Assembly (NCBI GenBank): GCA_934644965.1 | Contig: CAKUDG010000023.1 | Location: forward strand, 1-59,362 | Direction of reading: 5' to 3' | Length of the DNA stretch: 59,362 nucleotides | Source: an uncultured Victivallales bacterium | GTDB taxonomy: Bacteria; Verrucomicrobiota; Lentisphaeria; Victivallales; UBA1829 | In this document: piece after piece, positions 50,828 to 59,355 of the stretch | Position numbering within the stretch: the first letter of the stretch is position 1 | Layout of the letters: each line of letters begins with the position of its first letter | Notes under the pieces: model-generated | What the model saw: the letters and a program-made list of their open reading frames with translations, nothing else | Databases searched by the model: none | Told to the model about the DNA's origin: nothing | Program-made: the position numbers and the translations under genes

Positions 50828-53686
50828 TCAAGCTTTCTTTCCCGCGGAGTTCTTCCTATCTTCCGCGGAATCGCCCCTGTCTGCTGCTGCGGCGGCGGCT
50901 GCTGCGGCGGAGGAGGAGGACGCGGCAGTAGTATGGAAGGAATCCTTGAAGCGCACGCAGAGGAACGCTCCGCCAAGCGTCAGGGCCCCCAGAAGAAGGA
51001 AGGCGAAATAACGCCACATGTCCGAAAGGCTTTCCAGATCGTAGAAGAAGATTTTGAAAGACGTCAGCAGGAAGAGCAGGAGTCCCGCATAACGCAGAGT
51101 TCTGCTGTTTCCCCGGATCCCGGAAAACAGCATGCCGAGGGCGAAAAGCCCCCAGAGCACGGAAATTCCCCCGCTTCTCAGACCGGGAACAAAGAGAGAC
51201 AAGGCCGTCGAAAGCTCCCAGGTGGAAAAACAGAACAGCACCCCCAGTCCGCAGAAGGCGCAGAAAAGCCCCAGATTCTTTCTTCCCCTCCGCGTGAGAA
51301 GACGGGAGACGAATCCGCACAGAATCGCATAAGGCAGGAAATCCGCCATGCGCAGCATCAACGCCTCCGGGAAAGACGCCCCCCGCGATGTCCCGGGGAA
51401 AAGCATTCCGGACCAGTCCACCTCCCAGGCGGAAGCATCCGCAAACAGGAGTTTGCAGCAGAACAAAAAGAGCAGAATCACAGCGATCCCCGTCCGGATC
51501 TTCCCTGCCGGACTCCTGCCCGGGAACAGCAGCACAAGGAGTATGGCGGCAATCCAGATCAGGGAAAGAACACTCTCCTTCATCGGCGGATAGAGCACGT
51601 CCGAAAAAGCCGCCAGCTCCAGATGAAGATACCAGAAAAGCACAATTCCGCCCGCAACACACGCAAGAACGGAAAGAATTTTCAGAATCCGGTTCAGAAT
51701 TCCCCCTTGCGGCTGTTCAGAAAACAGTTTTTCGTCTTCGCCATCGGAATGATTTCGGGGAAAGCATTCCTCCTCCCGGCGCGGCGCCCCTTCTCTCGAA
51801 AAAAGAAACGCGGAGCCGAAGAGCGAGGCGCAGAAAAAGGCGAATTTCAACATTCTCGGCAGAAAATCCACCCAGTAATTTCCCGGATCGAGCTGTTTAT
51901 GAAAAGCGATCAGGCCCGAGCCTGTGACATACGGCAGAAGCAGGAGATAGAGCAGAAGCGCCATTCCGAGCACGGTCCGGCTCCGGAAACGGAGCGAGAA
52001 CCAGACAAGAAGCAATCCCTGCAGAGAAAGGAAAATCACCAGGATCTCTTTGGTGAACAGAATCGGGATGGTGATGGTCATGAAGAAAAATCCCAGTCCC
52101 ATCATGCTCCGCAGGAGATTTCCGCTGCGGAAACGCTTCCCTGAAAAAATCCATCCCTGAAGGAAATAAAACGCCGCCAGAGCCGCGGTCAGGAGGGCCC
52201 GCCAGCGCAGATCACTCATTCCCTCTTCAAGCCTCCTGCCGAGAAGATCCCAGGAGAAGTAGAAGTAAAATGAAACGTTGACGAGAAGCATGAGAGTTTC
52301 AATCCAGGTGATTCCTTCCCGTTCGGAGAGGTGGCGGTGAATCGGAATGAAGGAGAAAAGAAGGAAAAAGACCGTCAGAAAACTGAAGCAGACGGAAAAT
52401 TCTCCGGACGCATATCCCCGCAGGGACATCCCGAAAATTCCGCAGGTGAAGCAGAGGGACAAGGCATTCAGAAGATGCCAGTGTTTTTTCCGTGCGAGGA
52501 GGAAAAGCCCCGCTCCGATCAGAGTCATATACGAGTAGAGCCCTGTCAGGTTGCGTTCGCCGGTGGAAAGAAGAATCGGAGTCAGATATCCACCCGCCGT
52601 GCCCAGAATGCTCATCAGAAGGGAATCGGTTCTGAGGGCCAGAAGACATGCCCCGAGCGTCACGCAGCACATCATGGCAAACACCGGAGCTCCCGGAAGC
52701 AGGTGATACATCGGTCCTGCCGCGTAACAGCTGAAATAAAAGGCGGCAATGGCTCCGCCGGCCAGTCCGGAAGCGATCATCCGGTAACGTGTCCGGTTCA
52801 AACGCCAGGCGCCGATCAGGAGTCCTGAGGAGGCTGCAAAACTCAAAATCACTCGTCCTGCCTCCCCGATCAGGTCATTCTGAATCGAATATTTCAGGAA
52901 AAAGCCGATCCCGGCAAGAAGAATCAGGACGGAAAATCTCAGAAGCCATGTGCTTGCCACGGCATATTCCATGGAAACGGATTCCGAACGGGGTTCCTCT
53001 CCCGCAAGAATCCAGATCCAGATTTTCCGGAGGATCCGGTTTGCACGGTGGTTTTCCTTTTTTTCTGCTTCGTTCGTCTCCTTGTCTGCTGCACGGGAGT
53101 CTTTCCCCGTTTTCTTTTCCCATCCCGGAGGAAGAGGAGGAGTTCCGATTTTTTGAGCTCTGCATTCTTCCTCCGAATCGGCGGACCTGGACAAAGCGTC
53201 CGAGAGGACGGCAGAAGAGACGGGAGAAGCGGCGGCAGGCGGGGTCCCCACCTCCCCAGCAGTACTACGGGAGGATGCGCCAGCGGGACGGGGGAAAATT
53301 CCTGGAGCGTTTTTTGCCGGATGCTGATTCCTGGAAAGAAGGAAGGGGGAGGAAGTCTCGTACCCGCGGCAGGAAGTGGGAATGACCTGTTTCTCTCTGT
53401 TGCCGTTGTTTTCTTCAGAGTCTCTCAGGGATACGCGAGCATCCGGGTCTCGGGCAGCGGTGTCCGGCCCATTCTTTTTCCCGGGAGACGGAAGGGGAGA
53501 GGTGGTGGTGGCAGTGGTGGAGTCCGGAGGATTTCTTCCGGAAAGAAGGAGCTGTATTTTCTGTTCCAGACTTTCGATTCTGGATTTGATGTACAGGAGC
53601 AGGATGAAAAGGATCAGGAGTCCTCCGGAAAAGAGGAGAAAACAAATGATCGAAAACAATAGAATAGTTCTGTCCAAACTGTCCAT
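50828..53686 (-). CDS. DUF2339 family polytopic membrane protein
   Basis: Predicted membrane protein of 952 residues with about 22-25 helices filling the region after residue 245. The N-terminus is a transmembrane helix followed by a short coil (ESLEQKIQLLLSG) and a long Ser/Thr/Pro/Glu-rich linker (about 60-235), typical of DUF2339. AGGAG lies 8 nt before ATG 53686; the frame is open to 53770. The C-terminus is a poly-Ser/poly-Ala stretch (nine Ala) encoded by GCG/GCT repeats at about 50,876-50,930, prone to length change. Function is unknown in all members I know of. Confidence 0.78.
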   Translation of the reverse strand: MDSLDRTILLFSIICFLLFSGGLLILFILLLYIKSRIESLEQKIQLLLSGRNPPDSTTATTTSPLPSPGKKNGPDTAARDPDARVSLRDSEENNGNREKQVIPTSCRGYETSSPFLLSRNQHPAKNAPGIFPRPAGASSRSTAGEVGTPPAAASPVSSAVLSDALSRSADSEEECRAQKIGTPPLPPGWEKKTGKDSRAADKETNEAEKKENHRANRILRKIWIWILAGEEPRSESVSMEYAVASTWLLRFSVLILLAGIGFFLKYSIQNDLIGEAGRVILSFAASSGLLIGAWRLNRTRYRMIASGLAGGAIAAFYFSCYAAGPMYHLLPGAPVFAMMCCVTLGACLLALRTDSLLMSILGTAGGYLTPILLSTGERNLTGLYSYMTLIGAGLFLLARKKHWHLLNALSLCFTCGIFGMSLRGYASGEFSVCFSFLTVFFLLFSFIPIHRHLSEREGITWIETLMLLVNVSFYFYFSWDLLGRRLEEGMSDLRWRALLTAALAAFYFLQGWIFSGKRFRSGNLLRSMMGLGFFFMTITIPILFTKEILVIFLSLQGLLLVWFSLRFRSRTVLGMALLLYLLLLPYVTGSGLIAFHKQLDPGNYWVDFLPRMLKFAFFCASLFGSAFLFSREGAPRREEECFPRNHSDGEDEKLFSEQPQGGILNRILKILSVLACVAGGIVLFWYLHLELAAFSDVLYPPMKESVLSLIWIAAILLVLLFPGRSPAGKIRTGIAVILLFLFCCKLLFADASAWEVDWSGMLFPGTSRGASFPEALMLRMADFLPYAILCGFVSRLLTRRGRKNLGLFCAFCGLGVLFCFSTWELSTALSLFVPGLRSGGISVLWGLFALGMLFSGIRGNSRTLRYAGLLLFLLTSFKIFFYDLESLSDMWRYFAFLLLGALTLGGAFLCVRFKDSFHTTAASSSSAAAAAAAAADRGDSAEDRKNSAGKKA

Positions 53687-53914
53687 GCGCAATCTCCTGA
53701 AGTCTGATGTAAGAGGGGGATGCATCCCATTCAGAAACAGCGATCCAGCCCCCTGCCCTCCCGGATTCATGGAGTCAATCTAGTGCCATTCTCTGGAAAA
53801 TCAAGAATTCCGAACGTTTCCGGAGGGAAAAGGCGTCTTTCCCCGTGTTTTGCCGGGAGGGCTAAAGGCGTCCCCCGACGGCACGAAAAAAATTAAAAAA
53901 AAATGAAATCCCGG

Positions 53915-53977
53915 TTGACAAGAGTTAAAAAAAGGGTAATTTAGGGGAAGATAGGGGCAAAAAGGTATAAAAAAGGC
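53915..53977 (+). promoter_or_regulatory. mraZ promoter with 10-bp-phased GGG repeats (likely MraZ operators)
   Basis: TTGACA (53915-53920) and TAATTT (53937-53942), 16 bp apart. GGG-containing repeats start at 53934, 53944, 53954 and 53964 (AAGGG, TAGGGG, TAGGGG, AAAGG), in exact 10-bp phase and overlapping the -10 and the start site. MraZ is known to bind several TGGGN-type repeats at 10-bp period upstream of its own gene. Overlap with the -10 would give repression. Base-level matches are partial; the phase is the strong point. Confidence 0.6.
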
Positions 53978-53993
53978 TGAGACAGGAGAGGTC

Positions 53994-54455
53994 ATGGCGC
54001 TTCCGGGAGAAGAATTCTTTTTCTACAACGATTTTGAGCATACGCTCGATTCGCAGCGTAGAATCGCCATTCCCTCCGAATGGAGATACCAGGGGGCGGA
54101 ATCGCGTTTTGTCATTATCCCTGCAAGAGATTCCATTCTGCAGCTTTACACCTATCCGGCCTTTCAGGAAATGATCCTGAGCAAAGTGAAGAAGATGTCT
54201 CCGGCCAATGCGCTGGATACCAGAGCATTGGCGATTCTGGGCTCCCGGACCCAGCCATGCACCTGCGATAAGCAGGGGCGCATCCAGCTTTCACCGAAAC
54301 TGGTGGCCTATGCGGGGCTGAAAGATAAAGCGGTTCTGAACGGCTCGATGCTGTACGCGGAAATACTCACGCCGGAAAAATGGGCGCAGCGCGGCGTTTA
54401 TGAAAATGATGACTTCCTGGATCTTCTGGAGCGTCTGCATGGGAAGGAATCCTGA
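53994..54455 (+). CDS. mraZ: Transcriptional regulator MraZ
   Basis: DNA-binding regulator of the division and cell-wall cluster, 153 residues. Two AbrB-like half domains are visible: LDSQRRIAIPSEWR (about residues 18-31) and CDKQGRIQLSPKLVAYAGL (about 91-109), each with the typical D-x-x-x-R-I. GGAGAG lies upstream of ATG 53994. The gap to rsmH is 51 nt, so co-transcription is likely. Confidence 0.95.
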   Translation: MALPGEEFFFYNDFEHTLDSQRRIAIPSEWRYQGAESRFVIIPARDSILQLYTYPAFQEMILSKVKKMSPANALDTRALAILGSRTQPCTCDKQGRIQLSPKLVAYAGLKDKAVLNGSMLYAEILTPEKWAQRGVYENDDFLDLLERLHGKES

Positions 54456-54506
54456 ATCAGCGTGCGGGATGCTGCAGGAGAAGAAAGGGAAAAAAGGAGG
54501 AATGCG

Positions 54507-55523
54507 ATGAAGGAGGAGTACCGGCATGTGCCAGTGTTGCCGGAACAGACTCTTGAGCTGCTTCTTCCAGAGAGGAACGGACCTCTCAGAATTCTGGACG
54601 GGACCGTCGGGTTCGGAGGTCACAGCTCTTTGATACTGAAAAGGAATCCGGAAGCCGAACTTCTCGGGATCGACCGGGACGGCATGGCACTGGAAGCGGC
54701 GAAGGAGAATTTATCCTTTGCTTCTGGGCGTGTCCATCTGATGCGGTCTCGTTTTTCGGACCTTGCGGAATGCGCTGCGGAGCTCGGCTGGGAACAGGTT
54801 GACGGGGTTCTGCTGGACATCGGGGTTTCTTCTCCGCAGCTGGACAGCCCGGAACGCGGTTTTTCCTTCCGATCGGATGCTCCTCTGGACATGCGCATGG
54901 ATAACCGTTCGGAACTGACGGCCTCCAGAATCGTCAATGAATATTCTGAGGCTGCACTGGCGCAGATTTTCCGTGAATACGGAGAAATCCGGGAAAGCGG
55001 GAGACTGGCAGGTGCGATCGCAAAGGAACGGGCGAAGGCTCCTCTGGAAACGACGGGTCAGCTGGCTGAGATCTGCGAACGAGTGCTTTCTTCTTCTCCC
55101 CGCGGAGGAGGCATGAGAGGCTCGGGCGGGGCGCGGCGCGGCGGCAGGAGTGCCCTTCCGGCTCCGACGCTGGCTTTTCAGGCGCTCCGGATCGCGGTGA
55201 ATGATGAATTGAACGAACTCAGGAAGGCGTTGAATGCGGCGCTGGGGCTTCTGAGTCCGGGAGGCCGACTGGCGGTCATCAGCTTTCATTCGCTGGAAGA
55301 CCGGATAGTGAAGCAGTTTTTTCATGAGATGGCGCAGACATGCAAATGTCCGCCGAAGTGCCCGGTCTGCATCTGCAACTGGCACAGGAAGCTGAAGATA
55401 CTGACGGGGAAACCCGTCATGGCGGATGAATCGGAAATCCGCTTCAATCCGCGTGCGGCGTGCGCGAAGCTCAGAGCCGCACAAAAGGTTCCGGATTCCG
55501 CATATCCGGGAAAAGACCCATGA
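54507..55523 (+). CDS. rsmH: 16S rRNA (cytosine1402-N4)-methyltransferase RsmH
   Basis: Methylates the N4 of C1402 in 16S rRNA with SAM. Family blocks: HVPVLPEQTLELL, DGTVGFGGHS (SAM-binding), LLGIDRDGMALEAA, DGVLLDIGVSSPQLD, RGFSFRSDAPLDMRMD, VISFHSLEDRIVKQFF and the C-terminal AACAKLRAAQ. About residue 190-205 there is a Gly/Arg/Ser-rich insert (SSSPRGGGMRGSGGARRGG) not typical of the family. ATG 54507 has AAGGAGG at 7 nt; the frame is open to 54462 but without such a site. Its TGA overlaps the ATG of the next small ORF. Confidence 0.96.
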   Translation: MKEEYRHVPVLPEQTLELLLPERNGPLRILDGTVGFGGHSSLILKRNPEAELLGIDRDGMALEAAKENLSFASGRVHLMRSRFSDLAECAAELGWEQVDGVLLDIGVSSPQLDSPERGFSFRSDAPLDMRMDNRSELTASRIVNEYSEAALAQIFREYGEIRESGRLAGAIAKERAKAPLETTGQLAEICERVLSSSPRGGGMRGSGGARRGGRSALPAPTLAFQALRIAVNDELNELRKALNAALGLLSPGGRLAVISFHSLEDRIVKQFFHEMAQTCKCPPKCPVCICNWHRKLKILTGKPVMADESEIRFNPRAACAKLRAAQKVPDSAYPGKDP

Positions 55524-55612
55524 CAAAGTTTCGTCAAGAGACGGAAAAACAGAAAAAACAAACGACAGAAAAACGACAGGACATCAATACAAAGGCAGAG
55601 GCGGCTCCATGA
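55520..55612 (+). CDS. Tiny ORF (30 codons) coupled to rsmH and ftsL
   Basis: ATG at 55520 overlaps the rsmH stop (ATGA, 55520-55523). The ORF runs 30 codons in frame and its TGA overlaps the ftsL ATG (ATGA, 55609-55612). The peptide is Lys/Thr/Gln/Glu-rich, strongly charged, with no membrane segment, roughly helical. Double ATGA overlaps in one place are a typical sign of translational coupling. It is too short to recognise and could be a re-initiation leader for ftsL rather than a functional protein. Alternatively the ftsL frame could begin earlier (55426), inside rsmH. Confidence 0.5.
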   Translation: MTKFRQETEKQKKQTTEKRQDINTKAEAAP

Positions 55613-56070
55613 AAAGTTATACAAAGAACACACAGCAGCAGTTCACACCGCTGAACAGGAACAGCAAGAATCCTGGGAGGAGCTGGATCATGCCTTTTGT
55701 TCTGAAGGTCTCATTCATGATTGCGCTGATTTTTCTGGCGGTGACGGCCAGGATTCATTTCAATGAAAAAACCGAACGTCTGGGCCGAGAAGCGGTGCGG
55801 ATCAAGGCACAGCTTCACCGTCTGGAACTGGAAAAGACCAATCTGCGGAACCGGAAAGAGGAACTTTCCTCCTGGCAGCATATCAGTTCGAGGATTGATG
55901 CCTTTCATCTAGCGCTTCGTCCTGCGTCTCCGACGCAGGTGAAGGTGCTGAAGCTTCTGGACATGGAAACGATACGCCGGCGCGGCGGCGGAGAAACGCC
56001 TCTTCTGAGCCGCAGTGAGAACCGTGACTTTGCCGCGGACTCCGGCATACGCAGTATGACACGGCGCTGA
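55609..56070 (+). CDS. ftsL: FtsL-like division protein
   Basis: Single-span protein of 153 residues with the FtsL layout: a short cytosolic head, one transmembrane helix (about residues 29-47, VLKVSFMIALIFLAVTA), then a periplasmic coiled coil (LGREAVRIKAQLHRLELEK, about 55-85) and SSRIDAFHLALRPA. FtsL is poorly conserved, so the name rests on this architecture and on the position between rsmH and ftsI. A GGCGG-type site lies upstream of the ATG, together with the ATGA overlap. Tail residues after about 110 are Arg-rich. Scaffold of the divisome with FtsB/FtsQ is the expected role. Confidence 0.75.
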   Translation: MKSYTKNTQQQFTPLNRNSKNPGRSWIMPFVLKVSFMIALIFLAVTARIHFNEKTERLGREAVRIKAQLHRLELEKTNLRNRKEELSSWQHISSRIDAFHLALRPASPTQVKVLKLLDMETIRRRGGGETPLLSRSENRDFAADSGIRSMTRR

Positions 56071-56136
56071 GAAAAGACTGCGGAGCGGTATTTTCCGTTC
56101 TTACTTTCACTCCCACTCTCTGAAAAAAGGTGAGCG

Positions 56137-58047
56137 ATGACGCAAATCAGCTGTATGGCAGTACGAATGAAAGTGGCAATTGTCTTCTTTCTGCTTCTTT
56201 TCGGCTATGTTGTCTATTGTCTGCATGATGTGCAGATTGTGCGTCACGAAGAACTTTTTGCGAAGGCGAAGGAAAAGTACACGGCGAAGAAAGTCCAGCG
56301 CGGGAACCGCGGTGAGATCTTTGATTACGAGGGGAATCTTCTGGTGGGGAACATTCCCACCTTTGACATTTACGCGGATCCATCTGAAACCGGAGATGCG
56401 GAACACTGTGCGGAAATCGCCACTTTCTTTGAAAAGATGCTGAACAAAGATTACGGTCTTCAGCGGAAAACCATTTTTGAACGTCTGATGAAGAAAGAGA
56501 TCCGGATCAAGGATTCAAAAGGAGAATTCCGCACGGTCAAACGCCGTTATGCCGTCATAGCGCAGCAGGTGGAATACGACTTTGCCTGGCAGCTGCGACT
56601 TGCCGTGGAAAAACGCAAGTTCAAGGGGATCTATTTCAAGGAATCGTTCAAGCGGAATTATCCGAAAGGGAGTCTGCTGGCGAACATACTCGGGTTCACG
56701 AATCTGGACAGGGACAAAGTGGTGGCGGTCATCGGTCTGGAGAAATTTTTCGACAAGGACATGATGTCCCGGAAAAGCACCTCCGTCTACGAGCGTTCCC
56801 GGGACGGCATACCGATCAGTTACGGCAACGCCGATATTCAGGAAGTCCGCGACGGTCTGAACCTTTATCTCACCATCCGCGAACCGATCCAGTCGATTCT
56901 GGAGGAGGAACTAGACAAGCTCATGGAAAAATCCGGAGCCCGTGCGGCTTACGCCATCATGGCGGATCCGCAGACGGGGGACATCCTTGCCGTTGCACAG
57001 CGTCCCACCTATGATCCGAACGACCGCAGCACGATGTCCCCGGACTGTTACCGCAACCGCATTGCCGAAGACACCATGGAGCCCGGATCCATCATGAAGC
57101 CCTTTGCCGTTGCCGGCGCACTGGATCAGGGATACGTCACTCCTCACACGCGTTTTGACACAAACCGGGGTCTCTGGTTTTACGGCGGCAAACCACTCCG
57201 CGACTCCCATCCCATGGGAATTCTGAACGTCAAGGAAATTGTTCAGAAATCGAGCAATATCGGCACGGCGAAAATTGCTCTTCTCATGGGGGAAAAGAAT
57301 CTTGACTCGACGTTGCGGGCCTATGGATTCGGCTCGCGGACGGGGATCCCGCTGAAACCGGAAACAGCCGGAATTTTCCGGAAGGTGAAGAACTGGGATA
57401 CTCTGTCCATCACACGTTTCTGCATCGGCCAGGGGATAGCGGCCTCTCCGCTTCAACTGGTCCGTGCCTACTGCATCCTGGCGAACGGGGGGCATCCCGT
57501 TGATCTCCGTCTGGTGGACAGAATTGAAAACGCCAACAACCACGTTGTCGAAAAAATTCCTGTCAAACGGGGCAAATCCATCTATCAGGACAGTGCGACC
57601 CATCACGAAATCATTTCCATGCTCAAAACCGTTACTGAAGAAGGCGGAACGGCCAAAAGCGCCGCCATTCCGGGGTATCATGTGGCGGGCAAGACCGGAA
57701 CTTCGCAGAAATTCGTCAACGGGCAGTATTCGCACAAACAGTATTTTGCCTCCTTTGTGGGATTTGTTCCTGCGGACAATCCGCGTTTTGTCCTGCTCGT
57801 GACCGCTGATGAGCCCAAAGGCAGTATTTACGGAGGATCCGTTGCGGGTCCCAGCTTCAGTGAAATTGCGCAGCGTACGCTTCAATATCTGCATGTCCCG
57901 TACGACGTTCCGCTGGAGGAATGGGAAAACAACCGGAAACAGGCTCGTCTCAAAGCCTATGAAGAGCGCCGTCTGGCAGCCAACCGGGAAAAGGCCGAAC
58001 GTGAACGCAAACGCCAGCAGCAGTTGAGACGCGTTTCCCAGCGCTGA
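56137..58047 (+). CDS. ftsI: Peptidoglycan D,D-transpeptidase FtsI (class B PBP)
   Basis: Cross-links septal peptidoglycan. One N-terminal transmembrane helix (about residues 9-28), the PBP dimer domain (GNRGEIFDYEGNLL at about 50), then the transpeptidase domain with the SxxK motif SIMK (Ser318), SSN (about 372-374) and KTG (Lys519). 636 residues, no PASTA domains. The last 35 residues are a basic Arg/Lys/Glu/Gln helix. AAGGTGA lies upstream of ATG 56137. It is the last gene of this cluster; murE, mraY and others do not follow here. Confidence 0.93.
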   Translation: MTQISCMAVRMKVAIVFFLLLFGYVVYCLHDVQIVRHEELFAKAKEKYTAKKVQRGNRGEIFDYEGNLLVGNIPTFDIYADPSETGDAEHCAEIATFFEKMLNKDYGLQRKTIFERLMKKEIRIKDSKGEFRTVKRRYAVIAQQVEYDFAWQLRLAVEKRKFKGIYFKESFKRNYPKGSLLANILGFTNLDRDKVVAVIGLEKFFDKDMMSRKSTSVYERSRDGIPISYGNADIQEVRDGLNLYLTIREPIQSILEEELDKLMEKSGARAAYAIMADPQTGDILAVAQRPTYDPNDRSTMSPDCYRNRIAEDTMEPGSIMKPFAVAGALDQGYVTPHTRFDTNRGLWFYGGKPLRDSHPMGILNVKEIVQKSSNIGTAKIALLMGEKNLDSTLRAYGFGSRTGIPLKPETAGIFRKVKNWDTLSITRFCIGQGIAASPLQLVRAYCILANGGHPVDLRLVDRIENANNHVVEKIPVKRGKSIYQDSATHHEIISMLKTVTEEGGTAKSAAIPGYHVAGKTGTSQKFVNGQYSHKQYFASFVGFVPADNPRFVLLVTADEPKGSIYGGSVAGPSFSEIAQRTLQYLHVPYDVPLEEWENNRKQARLKAYEERRLAANREKAERERKRQQQLRRVSQR

Positions 58048-58440
58048 AAAAACCGGTTCAGCATCGGAATTTCTCTTCGCTCTCTTATTTTCTCCGTCAT
58101 TCATTCTGAGAATTCGTCTGCTCTTTTTTTGATTCAGGTCAGTCGTCCGGAGGGATTCCGCTCCGGGCTTTTCCCCCTCCCCTGCCCCGGCATCCGACTT
58201 TTTTCCCAAGCCGTATATCGGTGCATCGGTGCTTCAGAAAAGGTTTCCATTTTCTGAGAATGGAAAAGAAACGGAAGCAGAGCAGAACAAACAAAACGGC
58301 TCATCAGGAGTGGGAAAAGACAAGGAGGCGTCAAGAAATTTTCTCAACGCCTCCATTGCATTCCCATTTGCAGAATCCTTTTCTCCCTCCTTTCCGGCAA
58401 GAGAAAGAGGAAAAAGAAAAAAGGGGGAAAAAACTTATTT
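58048..58440. other. Intergenic stretch with a convergent hairpin
   Basis: No supported gene. GGAGGCGT/ACGCCTCC (58324-58331 with 58347-58354) with inner AGAAA/TTTCT pairing forms a hairpin between two converging genes. T-richness is only partial on each side, so it is a fair bidirectional terminator candidate. Confidence 0.5.
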
Positions 58441-59190
58441 TTATTGCCCGAGTTTTTCCTTCAGGGAAGCGGCCCGGTTGCTGGTGATGGAATCGACGCC
58501 CAGAGCCATGAAACGGCGGGCATCCGCCTCATCGTCGACCGTCCAGACGGCGAAATAAAACCCTTCCTTTTTCAGCTGCCTGACATAATTTTCGTCAATC
58601 ACCTGCAAATTTCCATGAGCATCCACTCCATCCGCTCCGATATCGCGGAGGATGGCAATCAGTTCAGGAGCGGAAGGAGAAAAACGTCCCGGCGAGAGTT
58701 CCTGGAATCCGGTCAGCCAGAGTGTCTTGAATTCAGGGCAGTAACTGGAACAGTTCCGGATCACCTCCTTGTCAAAGGCGATGATGATAATCTGCTCCGC
58801 GGGAATTCCTGCATTCCGGACAAAATTGCGGACGGAACTCAGAATTTCCGGATCCGAATCCTTGATTTCGACGAAGTATTTTTTCCCGGGCTTCAAAACT
58901 TTCAAAGTATCCTCAAAACGAGCAATCCCTTCCCCCTTGTATCCGGGCATTCCGCCGCTCATATCGAGGGCTGCAAGCTTTGCATAGGGAGTATCCGCCA
59001 CAATCAGGGACTCGCTGCCCATGCGCCCTGTATTGTCGTCATGAGAGCAGACAACGATTCTGTCTGAAGTGAAACGCACATCACATTCCATTCCATCGGA
59101 ATTCCGTTCCATCGCAAGCGCAAAAGCCTTGAGCGTGTTTTCAGGTGCATCGGCGGATTCGCCTCTGTGGGAAATCCAGCATATAGCCAT
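58441..59190 (-). CDS. Glycerophosphodiester phosphodiesterase (GDPD family)
   Basis: Cytosolic GlpQ/UgpQ-like TIM barrel of 249 residues. The metal and catalytic residues are in ISHRGESADAPENTLKAF (HRG, ENT), MECDVRFTSDRIVVCSHDD (E-x-D and the catalytic His) and KYFVEIKD. Closing strands GADGVDAHGNLQVID, FYFAVWTVDDEADA and GVDSITSNRA are typical. It converts glycerophosphodiesters to glycerol 3-phosphate and an alcohol. No signal peptide is seen, so it is of the cytosolic type. ATG 59190 is preferred over GTG 59208; AAGGA lies upstream. Confidence 0.92.
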   Translation of the reverse strand: MAICWISHRGESADAPENTLKAFALAMERNSDGMECDVRFTSDRIVVCSHDDNTGRMGSESLIVADTPYAKLAALDMSGGMPGYKGEGIARFEDTLKVLKPGKKYFVEIKDSDPEILSSVRNFVRNAGIPAEQIIIIAFDKEVIRNCSSYCPEFKTLWLTGFQELSPGRFSPSAPELIAILRDIGADGVDAHGNLQVIDENYVRQLKKEGFYFAVWTVDDEADARRFMALGVDSITSNRAASLKEKLGQ

Positions 59191-59355
59191 ATTCTCTGAT
59201 CCTTTCACAGTTTTTATAGGATTTCAGATTTTGTTATGAATTTTCACCGGAAGAAATTACTATACTGCCGAGGTAAGCGCCCAGCCAGCCCCATCTGGAT
59301 TTGAGTCAGACAGCGTGGTATGTTCTTCCACAAACCGGAATAATGGGAGGACGGC

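Noticed and set aside
58221..58558. Two overlapping plus-strand small ORFs near the GDPD gene
   Set aside because: Lys/Glu-rich translation of an A-rich intergenic region crossing the hairpin, running into the opposite-strand GDPD gene.
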